Shown one piece after another: positions 1-11,300 of a stretch of DNA of 64,000 bases. Numbering within the stretch: position 1 is the stretch's first letter; the number at the start of each line of letters is the position of its first letter. The notes under the pieces were generated by a model. That model was given only the letters and a program-made list of their open reading frames with translations, did no database searches and had not been told where the DNA came from. The stretch is taken from positions 11,968,501 to 12,032,500 of the forward strand of contig JARKIP010000028.1 of assembly GCA_029990175.1 (NCBI GenBank). Direction: 5' to 3'. The position numbers were made by a program, and so were the translations under genes. This stretch comes from Petunia secreta. Lineage: Eukaryota; Streptophyta; Magnoliopsida; Solanales; Solanaceae.

Positions 1-984
1 AACGGGACAAACTACGAGTATTGGAAGAAACAGATGAAAAACTTCCTTCAAGCAATGGATTACAGTCTCTGGTTGATTGTTAAAAGAGGACCTCATGTTC
101 CTGTAAAGAGAGCAGCAAACGGGGTTCTAGTTCCAAAGCTGGTAGAAGAGCTAGATCCTCAAGACCTAGACTGGTTGCCGGCAAATTCCAAAGCTGAATT
201 GTACCTGAGGAAAGGGCTGACTACGGATGTGCTAGCAAGGATACTTGAATACAAGTCTGCTAAAGAAGTGTGGGAAAAGCTGAAAGAAATGTGCGCAGAA
301 AATGACCAAAAGAAAGACTCAGCTCTTATGGCAACTGATGGAGAAGATGCTGCTCATTCAGCAAAGGTTTATCTTTCCGAGCTTAAAGAAAATATGCACA
401 CATACTCTACTGAAAATCTGATTTTAATCACTGCCACTTTGATTGAGGGTTATGAAAAAGAAAAAATTGAGAAAGATAAATTAACTGAAGATATAAGTGA
501 TCTCAGAACTAAACACAAGAGTCTTCAAGAACAAAACATTGAACTGGAAGAAATCAATGCCATTTTGAAAGGGCAGACTCTTGTGTCAAACTCTAAGATC
601 ACAGAACTGGAATTGGAATTAAATCAGTTAAAAGAGAGTCTCAATGTTAAGCAAGTAATAAGTGAAGTTCAAACCTTTCTTGAAAATGAACTTAAAAGAA
701 CAAATGAGATCATGTACCAGGGAACTAAACAAAATAGGATTTTGAATAAAAAGGTTGAAAAATCTGACTATCAGGTTACCAGATTAACAAAATGGAACAA
801 GTCTTCTGAGGCAATGAACTGGATCCTTGAAAATCAGAACAAAGGAAAACAAGGGCAAGGATTTAGAAAACTATTGCCTCCATATAATCCGAAAAGCAAA
901 TATGTTGGGTTGCCTTGCAACATGTTGTGTACCTTTTGTGGTGAAACAGGACATTACAGACAAAGGTGCATTAATGTTAGCTAG
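1..984 (+). pseudogene. copia gag (UBN2-type) with zinc knuckle, partial
   Basis: The frame is open from base 1 (the residues before the first Met, including NYEYWKKQM, match the start of UBN2/copia gag domains) and stops at 984. Gag would form the virus-like particle. About residues 120-240 are a Glu/Lys-rich coiled coil. A CCHC knuckle (CTFCGETGHYRQRC) ends the frame about 15 codons before the stop. Compared with typical Solanaceae copia gag, the segment between the UBN2 domain and the coiled coil looks shortened, so an internal deletion is likely. The stop just after the knuckle separates gag from the protease region; whether it is original or decay cannot be told from one copy. Confidence 0.8.
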
Positions 985-1018
985 GCAAAGACCAAAAATA
1001 AAAGAAGCGTTCTACCTC

Positions 1019-1058
1019 AATGGGTTAAAAATGATATGAATGGGTTAAAAATGATATG
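1019..1058 (+). repeat. 20-bp perfect tandem duplication between gag and protease
   Basis: The 20-bp unit AATGGGTTAAAAATGATATG occurs twice head to tail (1019-1038 and 1039-1058). Its length is not a multiple of three, so it shifts the frame between gag and protease. It looks like a replication slip or double-strand-break repair scar. Confidence 0.95.
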
Positions 1059-1140
1059 ATTATCCATTTTCTCATAAGAAGGGACCCTAGCTTGTCTGGG
1101 TTCCTAAAGCTAACCCTTAATATGTTTTGCAGGCTGGAGT

Positions 1141-2515
1141 GAGGGAGAACAACCCAAGCTGATTCTTGATAGCGGTTGTTCAAGGCACATGACAGGAGAT
1201 AGAAGAAACTTTCTCTCACTCGTAGCATTTCAAGGAGGTAGTGTAGCCTTCGGAGGAGGAAAAAGTGGTCAGATTTTAGGAATTGAAAAAGTTGGGAGAA
1301 CTCTGGATCATGCAATTGAAAACGTATACTGTGTCGATGGTCTCAAACACAACTCGCTGAGTATCTCTCAATTATGTGATGGAGGGAATGAAGTGAGCTT
1401 CTCCTCTGTAGGGTGTTTTGTGAAAACCTACAGAGTGGAGAAATTGTTATGGAAGGAAACAAAGTGAACAATGCATACAAAGCGTCCCTGAAATCACTGC
1501 TTGAAAACAACTTAACATGCCTGAATGTGCAAGAAAGTGATTCTCGGTTGTGGCACAAAACAATGGGTAATGCTAGTCTCTCACAACTCAACAAGCTAGT
1601 ATCAAAGGAGCTGGTTCGTGGACTACCTAGCAAGAAATTTGGAAACATAAAAATGTGTGATGCTTGTGTCAGAAGGAAGCATGTCAGATCATCCTTTAAA
1701 TTAGAGAAGGTGGTGAGCACATCTAAACCACTGGAATTGATGCATATGGATCTATGTGGACCTATGAGAGTTAGGAGCAGAAGAGGAAAGAGGTTCGTGT
1801 TCGTAATAGTTGATGACTACTCTAGGTATACATGGAGCCTGTTCTTGGCATTCAAAGATGAAGCCTTTGATAGCTTCAAAGATTGGGCTGGTGTTATGCA
1901 GAAAAGTTTGTGCCTGGAACTTGTCAGCATTAGATCTGATCATGGAACAGAGTTTGAAAACTCAAAATTTTCTGATTATTGTGCAAAATACAGCATTGAT
2001 CATAATTTCTCCGCACAAGAACTCCACAGCAGAATGGAGTAGTTGAAAGGAAGAACAGGTCTCTGGAGGAAATGGCAAGGACTATGCTGTTGTCAAGTGG
2101 TCTTGCAAGAAACTTCTGGGTTGAAGCAATAAACACTGCATGCTATTTGTTGAATAGATGCTCTACAAGAGCTATTCTTGAAGAGATCCCATATGAGCTG
2201 CTCAGAGGAAGGAAACCAAATATTGCACACCTGAGACCCTTTGGTTGTAAATGTTTCGTCCGTAACAATGGGAAAGAACCATTGAGAAAATTTGATGTTA
2301 GAAGTAATGAGGCAATATTCCTTGGTTATTCTACTCAAAACAAAGCATACAAAGTGTTTAATAAAAGAACACAAACAGTGGAGGAAAATATGCATGTGGT
2401 ATTTGATGAATCCGATAAGGCAGTTGATGAAAATGAAGTAGATGATCAAGCTATTGGCCTTACTCGCCAAGATGGTGTAGCTAACTCTGAAGATCTTGAA
2501 GAGAAGGAGGAATAA
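1141..2515 (+). pseudogene. copia protease, GAG-pre-integrase and integrase, frameshifted
   Basis: The protease active site reads LDSGCSRHMTG (DNA about 1165-1197). Next comes a GAG-pre-integrase/zinc segment (LWHKTMGNAS... ending in CDACVRRKH) and the integrase core with the first Asp in HMDLCGP and the second in RSDHGTEFEN. Near 2015 the frame breaks: the catalytic Glu motif (QQNGVVERKN) continues in another frame, which runs to 2515 through the integrase C-terminal part (FWVEAINTACYLLNR, LRPFGCKCF). Another frame change lies near 1430-1470 between protease and GAG-pre-integrase. The enzyme cannot be made whole. Catalytic residues are still recognisable, so decay is moderate. Confidence 0.85.
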
Positions 2516-4305
2516 TGTGAGGATTCAGCTTCATGAGAACAAGGAGTCAACATCACAGGGGGAACATCAGATGAAGTTAATGATTCAACAAGTCAGGAAA
2601 CCTATCCAAAATGATGTTGAAGGTTCTTCTCGTCATATCCAACCCAGTCCATGGGAGCCCCAAAGTTTTCATCCCTTGGAGAATGTATTATCTGAATTGG
2701 ATACTGGAATTGTGACCAGATCTGCATTGAAGAACTTTTGTGCATTCTTTGCTTTTCTATCAGCTTTGGAACCAAAGAATATAAAAGAAGCCTTAGAAGA
2801 TCCAAATTGGGTTCTCGCCATGCAGGATGAATTACATCAGTTTGAAAAAAGCAAAGTGTGGAACCTAGTTCCTAAGCCAAAGGACGGATCAATAATTGGA
2901 ACAAAGTGGGTGTTCAGAAACAAATTGGATGAGCATGGTATAGTAACAAGCAACAAGGCTAGATTAGTAGTCCAAGGATACAGTCAGGAAAAAGGAATTG
3001 ATTATGATGCAACTTTTGCACCAGTAGCAAGGATGGAAGCCATTAGAATGTTGATTGCCTTTGCTACATACATGGAGTTTATACTGTATCAGATGGACGT
3101 GAAGAGTGCCTTCTTGAATGGTGATCTAAATCAAGAAGTCGATGTAATACAGTCACCAGGTTTCGTGAACAGTGAATTTCCTGATCACGTTTACAAACTT
3201 GATAAGGCACTATATGGATTGAAGCAAGCTCCAAGAGCCTGGTATGAAAGACTATCAGGGTTCTTACTGAAGAATGGTTTTACAAGAGGGAAGATTGATA
3301 ACACACTATTCTTAAAGAAGAAAGGAAAGGATCTACTGGTGGTTTAGGTATATGTTGATGATATCATTTTTTGAGCCACTGATGAGCAGTCATGCAAGGG
3401 ATTTGCTGAATTGATGGGTAGTGAATTTGAAATGAGCATAATGGGAGAACTCAATGTGTTCCTAGGATTGTAGATAAAATAGATGCCTGAAGGAACGATG
3501 ATTCATCAACAAAAATATGTCAAGGAACTTCTGAAGAAATTTGATATGGATGGAGCAAAAGAAATGACTACTCCTACTGCTCCTGGAACCAAGTTGGATA
3601 TGGATGAACTAGGTCCTTCTACAAATGAGACAAAATATAAAGGAATTATAGGTTCACTCCTCTATCTCACAGCCAGTCGACCTGATATTGTATACAGTGC
3701 GGGACTGTGTGCTAGATTTCAGTCCAAGCCTAAGGAATCACATTTGACAGTCGTGAAGAGGATCTTGAGATACTTGAAGGGAACTCAGGATCTGTGCCTA
3801 TAGTACTCAAGGGGAGGTACTTTTGAACTAATTGGTTTTGCTGATGCAGATTATGCATATCACTTGGTGGACAGGAAGAATACTTCAGGAATAACACATT
3901 TTCTTAGTCCCTGCTTAGTTTCTTGGGCAACAAAGAAGCGGAACTCAGTTGCCTTATCTACTGCTGAAGCTGAGTATGTAGCAGATGTGTATTGCTGCTC
4001 ATAATTGCTATGGATCAAACAACAGTTTGAGGACTTTGGAATTAAATGTGGAGCTGTACCCATTTTTTGTGATAACACAAGTGCAGTGAACATTGCCAAG
4101 AACCCAGTCCAACACAAAAAAAAAAAAAAACAAAACACATTGATATTAGACACCATTTCCTTAGAGATAATGTAGAAAAGGGTCTGATTACTATGAATTC
4201 GTGCAGGATTGAAGATCAGATTGCTGACATCTTTACCAAAGCACTGAACAAGGTTCAGTTTGAGAGGAACATGTTGGAGTTAGGGATGACCAAAATACAC
4301 AGATG
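2496..4305 (+). pseudogene. copia reverse transcriptase and RNase H, several stops
   Basis: The linker and RT domain are open from 2496 to 3347 (WVFRNKLDEHG, VVQGYSQEKGIDY, QMDVKSAFLNGDL, ALYGLKQAPRAWY). A stop at 3345-3347 falls just before the catalytic YVDDIIF motif, and further stops follow that motif and near 3472-3481. The frame resumes at 3483-3803 (GIIGSLLYLTASRPDI). RNase H is recognisable beyond another stop: GFADADYA, STAEAEYV and FCDNTSAV. A 15-base A run near 4118 adds a frame break. The product would be the RNA-dependent DNA polymerase of the element; this copy is inactive. Confidence 0.87.
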
Positions 4306-4921
4306 ACTCAACATTTTTTCTCCAATGATTGGTTGGTTAATTGTTCAGCAACCTGTTTGTGACTAGTGTTGTTATTGTCCAGTCTAAATTTTGTACTTTA
4401 TTAAGTATACTTGTTCAGCTAAGTAGCACCAGGTTGGGCTAATGTGTTCCCATAAAAGAACCTACAGGGTACGTGGAAGGAACCAAGGCAAGCATGAGGA
4501 ACCATGTCCAGGTACAGCTACACAACTATTTATGTTAAGTGTCGTAACTGAAATCGATTGTCAATTATACGTGTGTCAAGGAAGGATTCCCATGTTCTCG
4601 CAACCGTCCTAAATTATAGGAATAATTCCTTTTGTAGTCAGACTTCTACTAGACCTTACCGGATCCCACTCATTTAAAAAGACCTTATTTGGGTAAGTCT
4701 ATGTAACCGTCAAATCAGTACCTTTTCCCAGTTTTCAAAACTTTAAAAAGATGCTTTTTGCTTTTTAGTCATTATTAGCATCTTTTCCCATATAAAACTC
4801 CTGACCCCATTACTTCTTCCCATTACACAAATTGCAAATCCTTCATACACCGTTCTCTTTCTCTCTCTAAAATCAAAAATTGCCTTCATTCTCTCCCAGA
4901 AACGCTAACAAAAAATTCGCC
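4306..4921 (+). other. Non-coding spacer inside the copia element
   Basis: AT-rich sequence between RNase H and the third reading frame, with no open frame of note. In SIRE-type elements this interval separates pol from the extra ORF. A pyrimidine-rich stretch and a TATAAA-like sequence near 4791-4797, about 130 bp before the ATG at 4922, would suit a separate transcript for the extra ORF, but this is inference. Confidence 0.5.
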
Positions 4922-6332
4922 ATGTCTCAAGCACAATCCTCTTCTGCTTCTCCTACTAAAACCTTAGAGACCCAAACGTCCAAGAAATCTACACCAAAAC
5001 CCCTACTCTCGCGGAGAGAATTGTCAAAGCTAGGGTAAAATTCCTCAAAAGGGAAGGAAAGAAAGGGGTCAAGAAGACGGTAGTCATATCCTCGTCTCCT
5101 ACGCCGGCAGAACCAGTCTCCTCTAAAAAACCGGTTGAGGTAAAACATGACTCTACTCTATCTGATTCTACTGCTTTAGAGTCTGTAAAAAGTCTTGGAA
5201 AATTGAGTACTGTGGTTAAAGGACTAGATGAAATCGTAGAAAAGATATAGCCTAGTGGAGGGGGAAATTGTGGAAAAGATGTTTGAATTAGACAACCAAT
5301 AGACTTTTTGGAAAGAAAAAAAAGAGGTGCTTATACAAGACTCCATTAGAACAATGCAGCAAAGGGAGTAATGTCTGAAAAGGGGAATGTAGTTGAGAAG
5401 AACTTGAAGTTTGTTCAGGAGGAGCCTATGCCTAAGTCTAGTTTTCATGTGCCCTTAGTAACTGAGGAAACGGTGGAGGTTAATGTAGTTGAAAACGTGG
5501 TGGATAGATTGAGAGAAGAGGATTCAGCCGAATCCCAAAAGGAACATGTCAACGAACCTAGTTTGGAGACAGTTCCTCTTGAAAAAAGTCATGAGGTGTC
5601 TGTGTTAGAAGGTCCTGTAGTTGGAGGACCTAGTTCTGTTGAGGCTACGAATGATTTGAGTGAAGAACCTGGTTCTCGCTCAGATCCTATTGTGGATGAT
5701 GATGCAGAACTAAATTGGACTGATTATGATGAGGAAAAGTATGAGGAAATTCAAGAAGGAAATGGTGAAAGTGAGAAAGTCATAGAGAAAGATGAAGAAA
5801 AGAAAAGGAAGAGTGTAAAAAGGAAGTTTGGGGTGGAAGATGGGAAATTGTTGGCAGAGGATGAAGAGGAGGAGGTGGTGTTTGTAAGTGAGACAAAAGT
5901 TGAAGTTGATAAGAGAAGGAGATTGTTGAAAGGGGAAAAGTCTGTGCCCAAAAGCAGACTTGTGGATGAAAGTAGTGAGAACTCACAGAAGGAGAGGACT
6001 GAGAGTGATGGGGTGTTTGTGACCTAACTCATCTGTTTTAAATTTTTTCAAACTGTTATTTTTGTTTTTGTGTTTTTGGAAATTTTGTCTATTCAGGTTC
6101 TTTGGAAATATTTGTTTGTCATCATAAAAAATTGGGAATTTGTTGAAGAAATGTTTTGATGAATGACAAATGGAAAGGAATCTATGGTTCTGGAGGAGAA
6201 CCTGGTCCTTGTATGAAAGGGCACGACCGATCGAAAAGATTGTGGGTTGCAAATCCCTGCGGAACTAGAAGTAGTGGCGCGTGAACGAATATGCATCCTA
6301 GTCAGACTAAAAGAGGCGGTGCCCAGGCTGTG
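4922..6332 (+). pseudogene. Third ORF of the copia element (acidic, SIRE/Maximus-like), broken
   Basis: The ORF begins with ATG at 4922 (MSQAQSSSASPTKTLETQ) and is interrupted by a frame change and stop near 5035, then by stops around 5248-5370. It is open again from 5371 to 6027 as a 218-residue, strongly acidic Glu/Lys/Val-rich polypeptide with low-complexity runs. Frame-shifted remains extend to about 6331, where a segment LEVVARERICILVRLKEA is still visible and runs straight into the inserted gypsy LTR. Third ORFs after pol in SIRE/Maximus elements have been called env-like; no signal peptide or membrane segment is visible here, so no function is proposed. Confidence 0.6.
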
Positions 6333-6505
6333 TGATGAGACCCAAACCCCCACAATACCATTCACACGGAGTCAAGCTAAGGAGATCCAAGGAGTACATA
6401 TACACTTGGTGAGGAAGGACCTTGAAGAAGGAAGCGATTGGAAGCCATTCCGGGTGCTCAAACTAGGCTTCACGCCTAAGGAAGAAGAGAGCCCAGCAGA
6501 GCCAG

Positions 6506-6725
6506 GCGCCCCGCCTGAGCCAGGCGCCCTGCCTGGCCAATTCACTGCCTAAGGCCCAGAAAAGCACCCAGGCGCCCCACCTGGCCAGGCGCCCCGCCTA
6601 GCTGAAGGCCAAGCCAGGCGCCCCGCCTAGCTTCAGCATGTTCCAGGCGCCCCGCCTAGCCAGGCGCCCAGCCTAGCTTCAGCATGTTCCAGGCGCCCCT
6701 CCCAGCCCCAGGCGCCCCTCCTAAC
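6506..6725 (+). repeat. GC-rich quasi-palindromic module array in LTR
   Basis: Repeated units of about 17 bp of the type CCAGGCGCCCCGCCTAG occur about nine times. Each core (AGGCGCCCCGCCT) is close to self-complementary, so single units can pair with themselves or with neighbours. The same units recur at 7809-7950 in the leader and at 13412-13653 in the 3' LTR, where one extra unit is present. Confidence 0.9.
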
Positions 6726-6825
6726 TGCTGAACTTATGTTTCTTTTACTATTTTGCCCTACGTGGCTTATTTGATGAACCTTATTAGTAAGGGTATTTAA
6801 GTCTTTGTGCAAGCTTGGTAAACAC

Positions 6826-6833
6826 TATAAATA
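6826..6833 (+). promoter_or_regulatory. TATA box of the gypsy A 5' LTR
   Basis: TATAAATA within CACTATAAATAGCC, about 325 bp before the LTR end. The same box is at 13756-13763 in the 3' LTR. It is a likely Pol II promoter marking the U3/R border; activity is inferred. Confidence 0.7.
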
Positions 6834-7153
6834 GCCAAGTCTAGCCTATTTACACTTAGTTTTTGATATTTGAAGAATGTTAAACATTGAACATGAGCAT
6901 GGCTCTTGGTTATTGAATGAAACCCTTTGATCTTGGACTTGTAGTTCTTCTAGCGGATCTAGATGAATACTTTTCCTCTCCGACCATTCTACTTGTGTGC
7001 TCGTGTTAGCTCGAGGGTAGTTGCATAGCGTAGGTGTTCTTGTCCTTCTCTCGGGGTGTAACGGAACAAGTTCTCCGTTGCTACTTGGGATTAGAGATCG
7101 AGTTACGTCTCGTTCTTATCTTTTACTTTTTCCGCGTTTGATTCTCATCAGTT

Positions 7154-7171
7154 TGGTATCAGAGCAAGGCT
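7154..7171 (+). other. Primer binding site, tRNA-iMet type
   Basis: TGGTATCAGAGCAAGGCT begins three bases after the LTR end. The first 12 bases are complementary to the 3' end of plant initiator tRNA-Met, the usual primer for minus-strand synthesis in gypsy and copia elements. Confidence 0.9.
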
Positions 7172-8382
7172 CGGGTTTTGTTTCTACAAACCCCCGACCC
7201 TTGATTCTTCGTGCCTAGTATCCTCTTTTAGTTTTTCTTGTTGTTGAAGTTATTAGGAAGGAGAAAATTACAAAAAAATTGAAAAATTGAAAAATACAAA
7301 AATTTGGTGTATCTTGTTGGATTAGATGATTTGTGATATGGGTGCTATGGATTCTTGATCGTGATTGAATTCCCGTTACTTGGGTACCAAAATTGTTGGA
7401 ATTGGTGAAGTTTGAAAAATTGAAACCCCAAAACCCCTTAAACCCTTGACGAACTTGTTCTTGATGAATTTTGGCTTGATTCTTGGGTTGGATTGATGTT
7501 TGATTGGAAACTTGTTATTGGGGATTGATCTTCATTGAAAAACAAACAATTCGGTACCAATTTTGTGGGATTTGAACATGTATAACACCTACTTTGATGA
7601 ATCACAATCCATTTTGAAAACCCTTTGAAAAACCCTTGTGTTCTTGAGTTCTTGAGATTGAACCTTGATTGAAAATTTGATTGGGTTTTGTTAAGGAAGA
7701 TCAAAAACAACTTTGGGTATCTTTGGATTGTGAAAACAAGTTGAAAACATCGGATTTGAGGCTTGAAAATCGACTTGAAACGAGTTTGGAACGAGTTGGA
7801 AAAGGCTTCAGGCCAGGCGCCCCGCCTAAGCCAGGCGCCCCGCCTGACTTGGCTACTGCCTAAGTCTCAGGCGCCCCGCCTAGACCCAGGCGCCCCGCCT
7901 GGAATACAACACAGACTAGGCGCCCCATCTGAGTTTCAGGCGCCCCTCCTGGGTGCTGAACGTATTGTTTCGGGTAGATTTTCGTAGGTATTTCCCTTTG
8001 TTTGATAACATAACATCTAGTTAGTGCTAATTTGAGTAACCGATCTACTTGAATAGTGCTAACCCTTTGATTGCTCTTAAGTGATTCGTGCCTAGCAAGG
8101 AGAGTAGACTTCTAAGGAAAAGCGTAGAACCTTTTAACTCAAGTCCTTCACTTCAAAGTGCCTAGCGTTCATTGAGTCCCATTAATTCCACTCACCCCGG
8201 AGTGTGCGTGACTCGTGAATAGTTTAGTTGAGTTGAGGAGTTGCTAATCATCTACGTGAAGCTTTGGAACTACAAGTTGAGTGAAATATCCACCGCCACC
8301 CAAAAGAGTGATCCGAGTGAACACAAGTGAGGGAGCGAGTGAGGTGTTTTAACTAACTCTTGTTTCTTTCTTTGTAGGTACA
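7172..8382 (+). other. Leader between primer site and gag of gypsy A
   Basis: Untranslated leader of about 1.2 kb. It holds a second cluster of the GC-rich module (7809-7950). Short frames here are not conserved domains. The packaging signal would be expected in this leader. Confidence 0.7.
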
Positions 8383-11300
8383 ATGGCCAACGAAGGTCAA
8401 GATTTCATTAAGGAGGCCTTGGCTAATCTTCTTGCCAAGATGGACCTCATGAACCAAAGGATTGACTCTCTTGAAAAGGGAGCCTCGAGTACTCAAGGTG
8501 AACATGGGACCCCGAGTGTCCAAATTGAGACCGGTGAAGGGTCAAGTAGCCCTACCTTTACCCCGGATCAAGTTGTTGAATTGCTCAATCAACAACGGGT
8601 AAAGGAGGATCGAGAGAGAATTGAACGAACGGGCATTCCCCGTATCTTGGATAATCCCCCAAGAAACTTTCCACTACCAAGACCCGTCCGAAATGTGCAA
8701 CCTCTTGAGCAAGTTGTTGAGGCTCAAGAAGGGGAGGAAGTTGATTATGGTGACGATGTGTATTGGTTTGATGATCACTTTCAACCAAGGCGAGCTATGA
8801 ATTGGGGTCGAAATGTGGATCGGGGTAGAGGCCGAGGTCGAGGGCCACCCTTAGGATATGGAGGGAGGAATGCTAGAAGGGACTATGTTGCTTATGATGA
8901 TCACCATGGAGGCCAACCGGAGCCATTCCAAGGGGGTCGTGACAACAACAATAATCTTAATAGTGTGAAGCTCACTATTCCTTCTTTCAAAGGAAGTAGT
9001 GACCCGGTGGAGTACATTGATTGGAAATTGGCTATGGAGCGTATCTTAGACACCAATGATATGCCCGATGTGAAGAAGACCAAGTATGCAATATCCTCCT
9101 TTGAATCTTTTGCTTCTACTTGGTGGGAGTCGGTGAAGAGGAATAGAAGGAGGACGGGTATGGCTATTAATCTTACTTGGGAAGAGTTGATCCGTGTGAT
9201 GGATGAGAAGTACTTGACTAACCAATACCGGGTTGAACAACAAAGGCGTCTATATGAGTTGAAGCAAGGATACAAATCGGTTGGTGAATACTTCAATGAA
9301 TTTGAGCAAATCCGAATGATCCTTGACTTAGATGATGAAGACAATGAGACGGCCATGATCCGTTTCAAAGGGGGCTTGAACCGAGACATAGCTTCACAAT
9401 TGAAGTTCCACAAATATGATGATCATTACAAGCTATGTGAAGATGCGGTTGAGGCCAAGAAATGGCACAAGGAGGAGAAATCCCTTCGCTACAAGAGTAG
9501 CACTCCTACTCCAACAAGCAAACCAAAGGATTGGAAGCCTCCTACTACAAATGCAAGGTTCCCAAGTGCAAGTGGAACAAGTGGTGCAAATGCTACCAAG
9601 GATGTGAAAAAGCCGTTTGAGAAGAACACACCTAATGTGGGAGGTAACTCTAAAACTCAACTACATGCTCCTACTTCTTCTTCAATACAATGCCACAAGT
9701 GCAAGGGCTATGGTCACTTTGCTAGGGAATGTCCTACAAAGAGGACCATGATTGTTGTTGGTAATGATGCATATGAGAAAGAGAGTGAATCGGAAGATGA
9801 GGGAGTAGAGGTAGTAGAGGGAGATGAGGGAGTAGAGGAGAATGATTTGCTTGATGACACGGTGGAGGAGGAGGATCCTCATACTTTCTTAGTTGTGAGA
9901 AGGAGCCTAGGGGCTATGATTGTGGAAGATTGTGAAACCTTGCAAAGGGAAAATCTTTTCCATGCTAGGTGCCGGGTCAAAGATGTTGTTTGCTCTATGA
10001 TAATTGATTCTGGAAGTTGTGCAAATGTAGTGAGTCAATCACTTGTGTCTCAATTGAAGTTGACTACCATGAAGCATCCTAAACCTTACCGGTTACAATG
10101 GCTTAGTGAATGTGGAGAGCTTAAGGTAATGAAACAAGCCATGATCAAGTTTAGAATGGGTAGTTATGTTGATGAGCATTTGTTTGACGTTGTGCCTATG
10201 CAAGCATGCCACCTACTCTTAGGGAGGCCATGGCAATTCGATAGGCAAGTGGTGCATGATGGTCGTATCAACACTTACACGGTCAAACATGAAGGGAAGA
10301 GATTCGTGCTTAAACCTCTCACTCCCAAGCAAGTAAGTGATGATTACAAGAAGATGAAGGAGTTGAGGGAGGTGGCAAAGGCTAAGTCACTCATTGAGAC
10401 TAGCCCTTTGTCCAAAAGCATGGTGGCAATCCCACCTACTTCATCTACCGGTGGCATGTGTGCCATGATGCAACCGGGCGAGCTCTTGAAAGGTAATGAT
10501 GGCACCAAATTTCTCCTATGCCTAGTGCACAAAGGTATGATCCTTAACTCTAATTGTGATTTTTCTTCTAACCCTTTGCCTAGTGTGTTTGAGAATGTTT
10601 TGAAGGATTTTGGTGACATGTTCCCGGATGAAATGCCGGATGGATTGCCTCCTTTGAGGGGCATTGAGCATCAAATAGACTTTGTCCCGGGATCCCAAAT
10701 CCCAAACAAACCGGCCTATAGGAGCAACCCGGAGGATACAAGGGAATTGCAAAAGCAAGTTGATGAATTGCTCACTAAAGGTTTGGTAAGGGAAAGCTTG
10801 AGTCCTTGTGCCGTGCCCGTGATCCTTGTTCCCAAAAAGGACGGCACTTGGAGAATGTGTGTTGATTGTCGGGCCGTGAACAAAATAACGGTAAAGTACC
10901 GTCATCCTATTCCCCGACTTGATGATATGTTAGATGAATTGAGCGGTTCATGTGTGTTTAGCAAAATTGACCTTAGGTCCGGCTACCATCAAATCCGGAT
11001 GAAACCCGGTGATGAGTGGAAAACCGCATTCAAGACCAAATTTGGTCTCTATGAATGGTTGGTGATGCCCTTTGGGCTCTCCAATGCACCTAGCACTTTC
11101 ATGAGGCTAATGAACCATGCTCTAAAGCCATTCATCAACAAGTTTGTGGTCGTCTATTTTGACGATATATTGATCTATAGCAAATCAATAGACGACCATG
11201 TTGAACACCTTAGGCTAGTGCTTGAGAAGTTGAGAGCCGAAAAGCTCTATGCTAATTTTAAAAAAGTGTGCCTTTGGTGTTGAGAAGGTGGTCTTCCTTG

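Larger units (their letters stand above)
1..6332 (+). mobile_element. Decayed Ty1/copia retrotransposon, SIRE/Maximus-like, left end outside window
   Basis: Copia-type domain order is readable left to right: gag with a zinc knuckle, aspartic protease, GAG-pre-integrase, integrase, reverse transcriptase (YVDD), RNase H, then an additional acidic reading frame. Integrase precedes reverse transcriptase, which defines Ty1/copia. The third frame after RNase H is a feature of the SIRE/Maximus lineage; the assignment is inference. Several frameshifts and in-frame stops show that the copy is dead. The reading frame is already open at base 1, so the 5' LTR and start of gag lie outside. The element is broken at 6333 by a Ty3/gypsy LTR, and a copia-type LTR scrap reappears at 15193. 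Confidence 0.88.
6333..7150 (+). repeat. 5' LTR of gypsy element A
   Basis: 818 bp, TG...CA ends, near-identical to 13246-14080. Differences seen include T/G near 6356, T/C near 6530, T/C near 6926 and G/C near 7016, plus absence of one 17-bp GC-rich module present in the 3' copy. It contains a TATA box and, in its first 220 bp, the sequence that codes for the pol C-terminus in the 3' copy. Confidence 0.95.
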
